The notes under the pieces are model-generated. The model was not told where the DNA came from, did not search any database, and saw only the letters and a program-made list of their open reading frames with translations. A stretch of DNA of 5,616 nucleotides from JAQGMO01 sp050954505 (GTDB taxonomy: Bacteria; Pseudomonadota; Gammaproteobacteria; Burkholderiales; Burkholderiaceae_D), in NCBI GenBank assembly GCA_050954505.1, contig JBPBPY010000278.1, positions 1 through 5,616 of the forward strand. Direction: 5' to 3'. Below are positions 1 to 5,602 of the stretch, one piece after another; position 1 is the first letter of the stretch, and each line of letters opens with the position of its first letter. A program made the translations under genes and the position numbers.

Positions 1-396
1 ATCTTTGCTCCGCCCCCAGATGGATTAAAGTGTTTCAAGCGACGCGACATCTATCCTGACACAGGGGGCATCTGAGGAAAGCCAGGCGCTTTTGAATGAC
101 ATGAAACTCTTCAATTTTGTGGACAACATGACCGGATTAGAAGAAATCAGATGATCTTGCCCCGACCTAATGCCGGTCGATCTTTGATTTTTCTCTATCG
201 CGAAGGGCTTACTGTTAAAGTCAAGTTCTCGATGCCGGCATTACGCGTATTCGATCTCTCGATCACATCATTCAGTGGGGGGGTAAGCCGAACAGCATTC
301 GCAACGACAAATCCCGGCGCCTAGCCACGCTGTTTGCGCTCCGTTAAAATGACCCCATGTCATGTTGACCGCTGCAAATAAAAGGAAGAACCCGCC
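1..396. other. Lower-GC stretch with no recognisable gene, upstream of yajQ
   Basis: No long reading frame and no recognisable protein is present. GC is about 47% over bases 1-300 (hand count), against about two thirds in parts of the tldD gene, so this segment differs from its neighbours. A frame open from base 29 ends with TGA at 152-154 but has no good start (TTG 92 and ATG 101 are the only options; its end reads MKLFNFVDNMTGLEEIR). A second frame, ATG 151 to TAG 322-324 (57 codons), overlaps that stop as ATGA and carries a G7 run at 277-283. Neither has a convincing Shine-Dalgarno, and I recognise neither product. A weak hairpin (CGACC 163-167, GGTCG 175-179) followed by a T-rich stretch could be a plus-strand terminator for something to the left. 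ATGCCGGCAT at 232-241 is a perfect palindrome. It may be a decayed gene remnant or simple intergenic DNA. Confidence 0.5.
345..350 (+). promoter_or_regulatory. Possible -10 box for yajQ
   Basis: TAAAAT lies 46 nt before the yajQ start codon and matches the sigma-70 -10 consensus at five of six positions. No good -35 is seen at 16-18 nt spacing (tagcca at 322-327), so the promoter would be weak or activator dependent. It is the best candidate in the 396-base upstream stretch. The call rests on the -10 box alone. Confidence 0.35.
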
Positions 397-882
397 ATGC
401 CCTCATTCGATGTCGTATCCGAAGCCAATATCGTCGAAGTCAAGAATGCCGTCGATCAGTCCAACAAGGAAATTACCACCCGTTTCGATTTCAAAGGCAG
501 CGATTCCCGTGTCGAACAGAAGGAACGCGACCTGACAGCATTTGCCGATTCGGAATTCCAGCTTGGACAGGTTCGTGATGTGCTGACCGGAAAAATGACC
601 AAGCGGAATGTCGATGTCCGCTTCCTGGACATTGGCAAGATTGAAAAGATCGGTGGTGACAAGGTCAAGCAGGTCATCAAGATCAAGAATGGCATCGAGA
701 CCGATGCCGCGAAAAAAATCGTCCGCATTCTCAAGGACAGCAAGATGAAGGTCCAGGCCAGCATCCAGGGTGAAGCCGTGCGCGTGACCGGCGCCAAGCG
801 CGATGACCTGCAGGCTGCCATGGCCCTGCTGCGCAAGGATGTTGCCGACCTGCCGTTGGAATTCAACAACTTCCGCGATTGA
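397..882 (+). CDS. yajQ: YajQ family cyclic di-GMP-binding protein (UPF0234/DUF520)
   Basis: The 161-residue product has the family's usual length (about 160) and its hallmarks: N-terminal MPSFDVVSE, the RFDFKG motif near residues 29-34, the GKMTKRNVD segment near 65-73, and the C-terminal DLPLEFNNFRD. Family members are small cytosolic proteins built of two ferredoxin-like domains. A Xanthomonas homologue binds cyclic di-GMP and works with a transcription factor to control virulence genes; E. coli YajQ has been reported to bind nucleotides or RNA. The exact role here is inferred from the family. The ATG start is backed by an AAGGAAG ribosome site at 382-388, about 8 nt upstream. It is the first gene of a likely two-gene unit: the aspartic protease gene begins 5 nt after its stop. 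Identification is strong; the ligand is not shown by the sequence. Confidence 0.95.
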   Translation: MPSFDVVSEANIVEVKNAVDQSNKEITTRFDFKGSDSRVEQKERDLTAFADSEFQLGQVRDVLTGKMTKRNVDVRFLDIGKIEKIGGDKVKQVIKIKNGIETDAAKKIVRILKDSKMKVQASIQGEAVRVTGAKRDDLQAAMALLRKDVADLPLEFNNFRD

Positions 883-887
883 ACTCC

Positions 888-1532
888 ATGCGCTGCTGGC
901 CCGCCATCGTGGCTGCGTTAAGTGCCTTGTGCTTGCCGGCATTCGGCGCCGATGTGGAAGTGGTCGGCCTGTTTCCTGGCAAGGCGGTGCTGGTGATCGA
1001 TGGCGGCACGCCGCGTGCGTTCTCGATTGGCGACAACATACCCGGCGGCATCAAGCTGATCGCCGTCAGTGAAACCGGTGCCACGCTGTCGATGAATGGC
1101 AAACGCCAGACCATTGAAATGGGCGAGCACCTGCATCATCAAATGGCGGACAAGAATGGCAGCTCGAACGTGACGCTGCAAGCCGACCGCCAGGGCCACT
1201 TCGTCACTCAGGGAATGATCAATGGCATTCCGGTATCCATGCTGGTGGACACCGGTGCGACCCTGATCGCGCTATCGGTGAGCGACGCCGACCGGCTGGG
1301 CATCAACTACCGCCGCATTGGCCAGCGCGGCACCACCAATACTGCCAATGGTCCGGTAACAGCCTGGCGGGTGCGCCTGGACAGCGTCCGCATTGGCGAC
1401 GTCGAACTGTCGCAGGTCGATGCCACGGTGCATGACACCCAGCTGCCGTTTGCCCTGCTTGGCATGTCGTTCCTGGGCCGTACCGAGATGCGCCAGGATG
1501 CCGGGCAGCTGACGCTGACCAAGCGCTACTGA
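888..1532 (+). CDS. Exported retropepsin-like aspartic protease (clan AA, TIGR02281-like)
   Basis: The 214-residue product has an N-terminal signal peptide (residues 1-21: one Arg, a hydrophobic core IVAALSALCLPAF, likely cleavage at FGA/D), so it should act in the periplasm or be secreted. Residues 22-85 form a small beta-rich domain (PGKAVLVIDGG, IGDNIPGGIKL, GKRQTIEMGEH) that resembles the homology region of GspC-type proteins; this likeness is my inference. Residues 100-214 are the retropepsin fold: catalytic VDTGAT at about 120-125 (Asp121), the NTANGPV flap-like region, and the closing LLGMSFLGRTEMRQDAGQLTL motif typical of single-domain bacterial members, which should work as dimers. 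The natural substrate is unknown. ATG 888 was chosen because the signal peptide begins there; an in-frame TTG at 879 overlaps the yajQ stop and would add only three residues. Neither start has a clear Shine-Dalgarno, so translation probably depends on coupling to yajQ. Confidence 0.85.
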   Translation: MRCWPAIVAALSALCLPAFGADVEVVGLFPGKAVLVIDGGTPRAFSIGDNIPGGIKLIAVSETGATLSMNGKRQTIEMGEHLHHQMADKNGSSNVTLQADRQGHFVTQGMINGIPVSMLVDTGATLIALSVSDADRLGINYRRIGQRGTTNTANGPVTAWRVRLDSVRIGDVELSQVDATVHDTQLPFALLGMSFLGRTEMRQDAGQLTLTKRY

Positions 1533-1585
1533 GCCTTGCTGCGCTCTTCCCGGCGCCGTCGCAAGGCAGTATGCCCTGCTGAATC

Positions 1586-1645
1586 GTCCTGCGCATGCTT
1601 CAGGCAAGCAAGGACTGCTGGCTTTTACCGGGCATGCAGCAGGAC
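1586..1645. repeat. Imperfect inverted repeat, 13 bp arms, between convergent genes
   Basis: GTCCTGCGCATGC (1586-1598) pairs with GCATGCAGCAGGAC (1632-1645) over 13 bp, with one unpaired A at 1638; two further G-T pairs can close the 33-nt loop. The loop holds a small hairpin of its own (AGCA/TGCT). It sits in the 199-nt gap between the convergent protease and aroG genes, where terminators are expected, but no T-run follows on either strand, so it is not a standard intrinsic terminator. A second, weaker pair (GGCAGGT 1650-1656, ACCTGCC 1691-1697) lies next to it toward aroG. It could be a transcript-end barrier, a REP-like element or a decayed repeat; only copy number in the genome would tell. 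Confidence 0.5.
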
Positions 1646-1731
1646 ACCAGGCAGGTAAAGCACGGCCAAGCGCCATCGCGCCATGCTGAAACCTGCCCAG
1701 GCCATCATCGCGCCCTGGCTGATGCTGCGTA

Positions 1732-2796
1732 TCAGGAGTCGGTATCGGCCAGACGGCGCTGTTTGACTGCCTCGGCCAGACCATCAAGCAAGGCCACGCT
1801 GCTGTCCCAGTCGATGCAGCCATCGGTGACCGATTGCCCATAGACCAGTTCCTTGCCCGGCACCAGGTCCTGGCGCCCGGCCACCAGATGCGACTCCACC
1901 ATTACGCCAATGATGCGGCTGTCGCCTGCTGCAACCTGCCGGGCGATGTCGGCACAAACAGGAATCTGGTTGGCCGGATTCTTGGAACTGTTGGCATGGG
2001 AGGCGTCAATCATCAGCCGCGATGCAAGGCCGTTTTTGGCCACTTCTTCACAGGCGGCCTGGACGCTGGCCGCATCGAAATTCGGCGCTTTGCCTCCGCG
2101 CAGGATCAGGTGGCAGTCTTCATTGCCATTGGTCGAAACGATAGCGGAATGTCCGCCCTTGGTCACCGAAAGGAAGTGGTGCGGCTGCGAGGCAGCCTTG
2201 ATGGCATCGACGGCGATCTTGATGTTTCCATCGGTGCCGTTCTTGAACCCGACCGGACAGGACAAGCCGGAAGCCAGCTCGCGGTGCACCTGCGATTCGG
2301 TGGTGCGCGCACCGATGGCGCCCCAGCTGATCAGGTCGGCAATGTATTGCGGACTGATGACGTCAAGGAACTCCGTCCCAGCCGGCAACCCCAGTTCATT
2401 GATGTTCAACAGCAGCTCACGAGCCATGCGCAAGCCATCGTTGATGCGGAAACTGTTGTCCATGTAGGGATCATTGATCATGCCCTTCCAGCCAACCGTG
2501 GTGCGTGGTTTTTCGAAATACACCCGCATGACGATTTCCAGCTCGCCCGCGTGCCGGGTGCGTTCAGCCAGCAGGCGGTGGGCATATTCCATTGCCGCTT
2601 TCGGGTCGTGGATCGAGCACGGTCCAATGACCACCATCAGGCGATCGTCCTGGCCATGCAGGATGCGATGCAGCGCAATGCGCGAATCGGCGGCAACATT
2701 GGCAGCATTGTCCGAGCAGGCAAATTCGCGGATCAAATGCGAGGGGGGAAGCAGTTCTTTCAATTCGCGTATCCGTAAGTCGTCGGTGCGTGGCAT
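1732..2796 (-). CDS. aroG: 3-deoxy-7-phosphoheptulonate synthase, class I, Phe-sensitive type
   Basis: This cytosolic enzyme joins phosphoenolpyruvate and erythrose 4-phosphate into DAHP, the first committed step of the shikimate pathway. The 354-residue product matches E. coli AroG (350) almost end to end: VIGPCSIHDP near 56-65, FEKPRTTVGWKG near 94-105, ARTTESQVHRELASGLSCPVG near 163-183, DASHANSSK near 264-272, GVMVESHL near 297-304. The four metal ligands are present (Cys60, His267, Glu301, Asp325). Positions known to matter for phenylalanine inhibition in E. coli AroG are kept (Asp145, Pro149, Ser179, Phe208, Ser210, each one below E. coli numbering), which favours the Phe-type isoform. 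The start is ATG 2796 because GGAG lies 9 nt upstream and the protein aligns from there; a TTG at 2847 would lie in the terminator U-run. Its leader carries a Phe/Tyr attenuator. Confidence 0.96.
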   Translation of the reverse strand: MPRTDDLRIRELKELLPPSHLIREFACSDNAANVAADSRIALHRILHGQDDRLMVVIGPCSIHDPKAAMEYAHRLLAERTRHAGELEIVMRVYFEKPRTTVGWKGMINDPYMDNSFRINDGLRMARELLLNINELGLPAGTEFLDVISPQYIADLISWGAIGARTTESQVHRELASGLSCPVGFKNGTDGNIKIAVDAIKAASQPHHFLSVTKGGHSAIVSTNGNEDCHLILRGGKAPNFDAASVQAACEEVAKNGLASRLMIDASHANSSKNPANQIPVCADIARQVAAGDSRIIGVMVESHLVAGRQDLVPGKELVYGQSVTDGCIDWDSSVALLDGLAEAVKQRRLADTDS

Positions 2797-2805
2797 GCTG
2801 TTTTT

Positions 2806-2810
2806 CTCCA
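2806..2810 (-). promoter_or_regulatory. aroG ribosome binding site that fixes the start
   Basis: Read on the minus strand, TGGAG is followed by nine bases and then ATG at 2796. This is the only good Shine-Dalgarno near the gene's 5' end and rules against the upstream in-frame TTG at 2847. It lies downstream of the attenuator, so aroG translation starts independently of the leader peptide. Confidence 0.8.
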
Positions 2811-2845
2811 GAGTAAATTTTTGCTGACTGTTCAAAAAAAACGTC

Positions 2846-2872
2846 AAAAAAAAACCGCCATCACTGGCGGTT
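2846..2872 (-). terminator. Intrinsic terminator in the aroG leader (attenuator)
   Basis: On the minus strand AACCGCCA, loop GTGA (a GNRA tetraloop), TGGCGGTT forms an 8-bp perfect stem, and a run of nine T begins in its last two bases. This is a near-ideal Rho-independent terminator, and it lies 50 nt before the aroG start rather than after a gene, as an attenuator does. GACG and then a second run of eight T (2841-2834) follow. The stem also reads as a hairpin on the plus strand, but there the tail is only TTGTTTT and no plus-strand gene ends nearby, so function on the minus strand is far more likely. Confidence 0.9.
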
Positions 2873-2945
2873 GTTTTAGAAATCAGGTTGTTCGCGCTTT
2901 GCTTCTACGTGAAATTACCGCTTCTCCACCGCCTTGAGGCTGGAA
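2866..2945 (-). promoter_or_regulatory. Alternative RNA folds of the aroG attenuator (pause hairpin and antiterminator)
   Basis: Two competing folds can be drawn by hand. First, TTCCAGCC (2945-2938), directly after the last Tyr codon, pairs with GGC..TGGAG (2933-2924) around a TCAA loop: 8 pairs with a two-base bulge and one G-U pair. Second, GGCGGT (2933-2928), buried in that hairpin, is the perfect complement of ACCGCC (2871-2866), the left arm of the terminator. A ribosome waiting on the aromatic codons would cover the first segment, free GGCGGT and block the terminator; one reaching the stop codon would cover GGCGGT and let the terminator form. A second candidate antiterminator is GCGGT plus TTT (2921-2912) with AAA plus ACCGC (2876-2867). 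The pairings are seen in the sequence; the switching is inferred from the classical phe/trp attenuation model. Confidence 0.75.
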
Positions 2946-2986
2946 TAGCTAAAGTAAAAGTAAAAGTGGAAACGCGAAGTAATCAT
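2915..2986 (-). CDS. Phe/Tyr-rich leader peptide of aroG (attenuation leader)
   Basis: A 23-residue frame begins MITSR, continues FHFYFYFSY (residues 6-14; four Phe, three Tyr, one His, one Ser) and ends SSLKAVEKR before TAA. Such clustering of the end-product amino acids is the hallmark of leader peptides such as those before pheA and pheST in enteric bacteria. The terminator begins 42 nt after its stop, and aroG, which serves Phe and Tyr synthesis, follows. The peptide itself probably has no function; the rate at which its codons are read is the signal. The start is uncertain: neither ATG 2986 nor an in-frame ATG at 3022 (35 residues, adding MELELPNRYPHN) has a clear Shine-Dalgarno. The aromatic codons and stop are the same either way. 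Translation needs experimental proof. Confidence 0.85.
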   Translation of the reverse strand: MITSRFHFYFYFSYSSLKAVEKR

Positions 2987-3083
2987 GTTGTGTGGGTAAC
3001 GATTCGGTAGTTCAAGTTCCATCCGTTGGTCATTGGCGTCTGCCGTGCCGCCCTGGACAGGCAATCGGCGCCAGGACAGTCAT

Positions 3084-3114
3084 AGTGTAACACTGGCACA
3101 GAAATGGTAAGCAA
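3084..3114 (-). promoter_or_regulatory. Candidate promoter of the aroG leader transcript
   Basis: On the minus strand TGTTACACT gives an extended -10 (TG, one base, TACACT at 3089-3084). A -35 could be TTGCTT (3114-3109, 19-nt spacer) or TTACCA (3110-3105, 15-nt spacer); both spacings are off the ideal 17, which the extended -10 could offset. Transcription would start near 3077, about 90 nt before the leader ATG at 2986 and 55 nt before the alternative at 3022. The distal -35 touches the nested hairpin at the end of tldD. Confidence 0.4.
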
Positions 3115-3162
3115 TTGCCGACAAATAATGTTGCTCATGGCAACATCAGCTACCGGCAATCG
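3112..3162 (-). terminator. Nested hairpin just after tldD, possible terminator
   Basis: Starting 7 nt after the tldD stop codon, CGATTGCCG (3162-3154) pairs with CGGCAATTG (3120-3112), nine pairs with one G-U. Inside it, TGATGTTGC (3148-3140) pairs with GCAACATTA (3134-3126) across a five-base loop, again nine pairs with one G-U. The inner stem is followed only by TTTGT, a poor U-tract, so efficient intrinsic termination is doubtful. It may mark the 3' end of the tldD mRNA or shield it from nucleases, and it separates the tldD unit from the aroG leader. Confidence 0.45.
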
Positions 3163-3169
3163 TTCCCTG

Positions 3170-4630
3170 TCAGGCTGTACCACCCACCGTCACGCCCTCA
3201 ATGCGCAGCGTTGGCTGGCCCACACCCACCGGCACGCTCTGGCCATCCTTGCCGCAGACGCCCACACCGGGATCAAGCTTCATGTCATTGCCGATCATGG
3301 TGACGCGGTTGAGCACATCGGGACCGTTGCCGATCAAGGTGGCACCCTTAACCGGATAGCTGATCTTGCCATCTTCGATCATGTAGGCTTCGCTGGCCGA
3401 GAACACGAACTTGCCGTTCGTGATATCGACCTGGCCGCCGCCAAAGTTTACTGCATACAGCCCGTTCTTGACCGAGGCAATGATTTCACCAGGGTCCTTG
3501 TCACCGCCGAGCATGTAGGTATTGGTCATGCGCGGCATCGGCAAATGGGCGAACGATTCCCGCCGGGCGTTGCCGGTGACCGGCATCTTCATCAGGCGCG
3601 CGTTCATGGTGTCCTGAATGTAGCCCTTGAGGATGCCATCTTCGATCAGCGTGGTGCACTGGGTGGGATTGCCTTCATCATCGATGTTCAAGGATCCACG
3701 GCGGTCGGCAATCGTGCCATCGTCGACCACCGTCACGCCCTTGGCAGCCACACGGTCGCCGATGCGGCCGGAAAATGCGCTCGAGCCCTTGCGGTTGAAA
3801 TCGCCTTCCAGACCGTGGCCAATGGCTTCATGCAGCAGGATGCCGGGCCAGCCCGGTCCAAGCACGACCGTCATCGGTCCGGCCGGAGCCGGGCGCGCCT
3901 CGAGGTTGACCAGCGCGGTTTCCACTGCTTCGCTGGCATAGGTTTCCAGCAGCGCATCGTCGAAGTAGGCATACGAAAACCGGCCGCCGCCGCCCGAGCT
4001 GCCGCTTTCACGGCGGCCTTCCTGCTGCGCGATCACGGTCAGCGACATGCGCACCAGGGGCCGCACATCGGCCGCCAGCACGCCATCGCTGCGCACCACC
4101 AGCACGACTTCATATTCGCTGGCCAGGTTGGCCATCACCTGCACGATGCGCGGGTCCTTGGCGCGGGCGATCTGCTCGACCTTCTCCAGCAGCCTGACCT
4201 TGGCGGTGGCGTCCAGCGACACCAGCGGATCGTTGGGCAGGTACAGGAAGCGCCCGCCCACCGGCTTGACGCCCGATGCCACCTTGACCTTGCCGGCGCC
4301 CTGGCGCGCGATGGTACGGGTAGCCGCTGCCGCTTCCAGCAGCGCGGCCTCGGAAATTTCATCGGAATAGGAAAACGCCGTGCGGTCGCCCGAAATGGCG
4401 CGCACCCCGACACCCTGGTCGATGGCAAAGCTGCCATTCTTGACCGCGCCCTCTTCCAGGCTCCAGCTCTCGCTCTTCATGAACTGGAAATACATGTCGG
4501 CGTAATCGACCTTGTGGGTAAACATCGAACCGAGGGCCTTGATCAGCTTGGCTTCATCGAGGCCAAACGGAGTCAGCAGGACGTCGCGCGCGACAGCAAG
4601 GTTTTTCAGGTTCGGTTCAAATAGATTCAT
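3170..4630 (-). CDS. tldD: Metalloprotease TldD (TldD/PmbA family)
   Basis: TldD pairs with TldE (PmbA) to form a cytosolic zinc protease that degrades unfolded peptides. In E. coli it matures microcin B17 and helps degrade the CcdA antitoxin. The 486-residue product has the family length (E. coli 481). It carries the HExxxH zinc motif as LLHEAIGHGLEGDF near 265-278 (His267, Glu268, His271) and the third ligand Cys459 in GVGVCGKDGQSVPVGVGQP near the end. Other family marks are ADMYFQ near 44-49, DQGVGVRAI near 71-79, SYAYFDD near 219-225 and NTYMLGGDKDPGEII near 370-384. AGGA four bases before ATG 4630 supports the start. The gene lies 110 nt downstream of the amidase gene on the same strand, an order kept in many proteobacteria. 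No pmbA is seen in the window, so the partner must be encoded elsewhere. The sequence looks intact. Confidence 0.97.
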   Translation of the reverse strand: MNLFEPNLKNLAVARDVLLTPFGLDEAKLIKALGSMFTHKVDYADMYFQFMKSESWSLEEGAVKNGSFAIDQGVGVRAISGDRTAFSYSDEISEAALLEAAAATRTIARQGAGKVKVASGVKPVGGRFLYLPNDPLVSLDATAKVRLLEKVEQIARAKDPRIVQVMANLASEYEVVLVVRSDGVLAADVRPLVRMSLTVIAQQEGRRESGSSGGGGRFSYAYFDDALLETYASEAVETALVNLEARPAPAGPMTVVLGPGWPGILLHEAIGHGLEGDFNRKGSSAFSGRIGDRVAAKGVTVVDDGTIADRRGSLNIDDEGNPTQCTTLIEDGILKGYIQDTMNARLMKMPVTGNARRESFAHLPMPRMTNTYMLGGDKDPGEIIASVKNGLYAVNFGGGQVDITNGKFVFSASEAYMIEDGKISYPVKGATLIGNGPDVLNRVTMIGNDMKLDPGVGVCGKDGQSVPVGVGQPTLRIEGVTVGGTA

Positions 4631-4643
4631 GGATTCCTGGCAG

Positions 4644-4660
4644 GCGCGCCGCTGGCGCGC
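4644..4660 (-). repeat. GC-rich hairpin just before the tldD ribosome binding site
   Basis: GCGCGCC, loop AGC, GGCGCGC forms a perfect 7-bp all-GC stem ending five bases before the AGGA ribosome site of tldD. In the mRNA it could limit or position ribosome loading; equally it may be a chance product of high GC content. No T-run follows, so it is not a terminator of the upstream gene. Confidence 0.35.
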
Positions 4661-4686
4661 AGTTATTCGTGTGGACGGGTTATCCG

Positions 4687-4692
4687 ATTGTA
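4687..4692 (-). promoter_or_regulatory. Possible -10 box for tldD
   Basis: TACAAT on the minus strand (five of six consensus positions) lies 56 nt before the tldD start, within the 110-nt gap after the amidase gene. No convincing -35 precedes it at normal spacing, so tldD may mainly be read through from upstream with this as a minor internal start. Confidence 0.3.
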
Positions 4693-4740
4693 TTCCATCC
4701 CGGCGTTTCTGCCGTGCCGGCTAGCGCGCGCAACAAGCAT

Positions 4741-5565
4741 CTACATGGTGCGGTGCTTGAGCGCCGGCAGGTTTTCACGCACCTCGGCCATGGCCTGCTG
4801 GTCGATCTGCCCGAACACCAGGCCTTCACCCTCTGCCAGTTCATCGACGATCTTGCCCCACGGGTCGATGAGCATGGTGTGGCCCCAGGTACGGCGGCCG
4901 TTCGGATGTTCGCCACCCTGCGCTGCGGCCAGCACATAACACTGGTTCTCGACTGCGCGCGCGCGCAGCAGCAGTTCCCAGTGCGCCCGGCCGGTGGTAT
5001 AGGTGAACGCGGCCGGCACCACGATCAGGCTGCAGGCGCCCATGGCGCGATACAGTTCGGGAAAGCGCAGGTCATAGCAGACCGACAGGCCGACCTTGCC
5101 GAATGGCGCCTCGAAGCTGACCACGTCGCCACCGGGCATGATGGTGCGCGATTCATCGTACGACTCTTCGCCCTTGGTGAAGCCGAACAGATGGATCTTG
5201 TCGTAGCGCGCAACGCGCTTCCCATCTGGCTGGAACACCAGCACGGTATTGAGCACCTTGGCCGGGTCCGGCGCCTTCAGGGGCATGGTGCCGCCGATCA
5301 GCCAGATGCCGCGGCGCTGCGCCAGCGAAGCCATGAAGCGCTGGATCGGGCCATCGCCATCGGTCTCCGCCACGGCCACCTTGTCGGTTTCATGCATGCC
5401 CATGATGGGCCAGTACTCCGGCAGCAACACCATTTGCGCCCCGCGCTCGGCGGCCTGGGCCACCAGCCGCTCGACGCTGGCCAGATTCTGTTCGACCTGC
5501 GGCGTGGACACGGTCTGGATGGCGGCAATGGAAAACGATGCAGGCATGATGGCCGGACTATTCAT
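4741..5565 (-). CDS. Carbon-nitrogen hydrolase, NIT1-like (deaminated glutathione amidase type)
   Basis: The 274-residue product is a single nitrilase-superfamily domain with the full catalytic triad: Glu50 in LLPEYWP, Lys123 in YDKIHLFGF and Cys163 in SVCYDLRFPELYR. The closest named relatives are NIT1/YbeM-type amidases, which remove the amide from deaminated glutathione as metabolite repair. The signature stretches HWELLLRARAVENQCYVLAAAQ (given here by position, about 204-225), GHTMLIDPWG and the terminal LPALKHR fit NIT1. Omega-amidase (NIT2) or another aliphatic amidase remains possible, since substrate cannot be fixed from motifs. The protein is cytosolic with no signal peptide. ATG 5565 was chosen because GGAG lies five bases upstream (5574-5571); an in-frame ATG at 5604 and one at 5547 lack this. 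It is the upstream partner of tldD, separated by 110 nt. Confidence 0.93.
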   Translation of the reverse strand: MNSPAIMPASFSIAAIQTVSTPQVEQNLASVERLVAQAAERGAQMVLLPEYWPIMGMHETDKVAVAETDGDGPIQRFMASLAQRRGIWLIGGTMPLKAPDPAKVLNTVLVFQPDGKRVARYDKIHLFGFTKGEESYDESRTIMPGGDVVSFEAPFGKVGLSVCYDLRFPELYRAMGACSLIVVPAAFTYTTGRAHWELLLRARAVENQCYVLAAAQGGEHPNGRRTWGHTMLIDPWGKIVDELAEGEGLVFGQIDQQAMAEVRENLPALKHRTM

Positions 5566-5602
5566 GAGAACTCCAGGTTGAGAACGCAAAGGCATGCGTG
5601 TC

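Noticed and set aside
888..932. Lipoprotein signal in the protease (Cys15)
   Set aside because: The residue before Cys15 is Leu, which does not fit a lipobox. A signal peptidase I site at FGA/D fits better.
403..942. 179-codon minus-strand frame opposite yajQ
   Set aside because: It is the mirror of YajQ coding sequence and has no motif of its own.
1272..1841. 189-codon minus-strand frame across the protease 3' end and the convergent gap
   Set aside because: It overlaps both the protease and the aroG 3' end, is low in complexity and has no ribosome site or family motif.
1834..2778. 314-codon open frame on the plus strand opposite aroG
   Set aside because: aroG is certain from its metal ligands and near full-length match to E. 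coli AroG. The opposite frame has no recognisable domain or ribosome site.
2797..2847. N-terminal extension of AroG from TTG 2847
   Set aside because: The start lies in the terminator U-run, the added residues do not match AroG, and a good GGAG precedes ATG 2796.
2853..2872. The leader hairpin as a plus-strand terminator
   Set aside because: No plus-strand gene ends nearby and the plus-strand tail is only TTGTTTT, whereas the minus-strand tail is nine T.
2983..3183. 66-codon minus-strand frame covering the aroG promoter region
   Set aside because: It runs across the nested hairpin and promoter, has no ribosome site, and its product is not recognisable. Its TGA overlaps the leader ATG, so coupling to the leader was considered, but nothing else supports it.
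3104..4624. 506-codon open frame on the plus strand opposite tldD
   Set aside because: It is antisense to a full, clearly recognised TldD. The frame is His/Ala/Gly rich with no family motif, as expected from high-GC codon use on the other strand.
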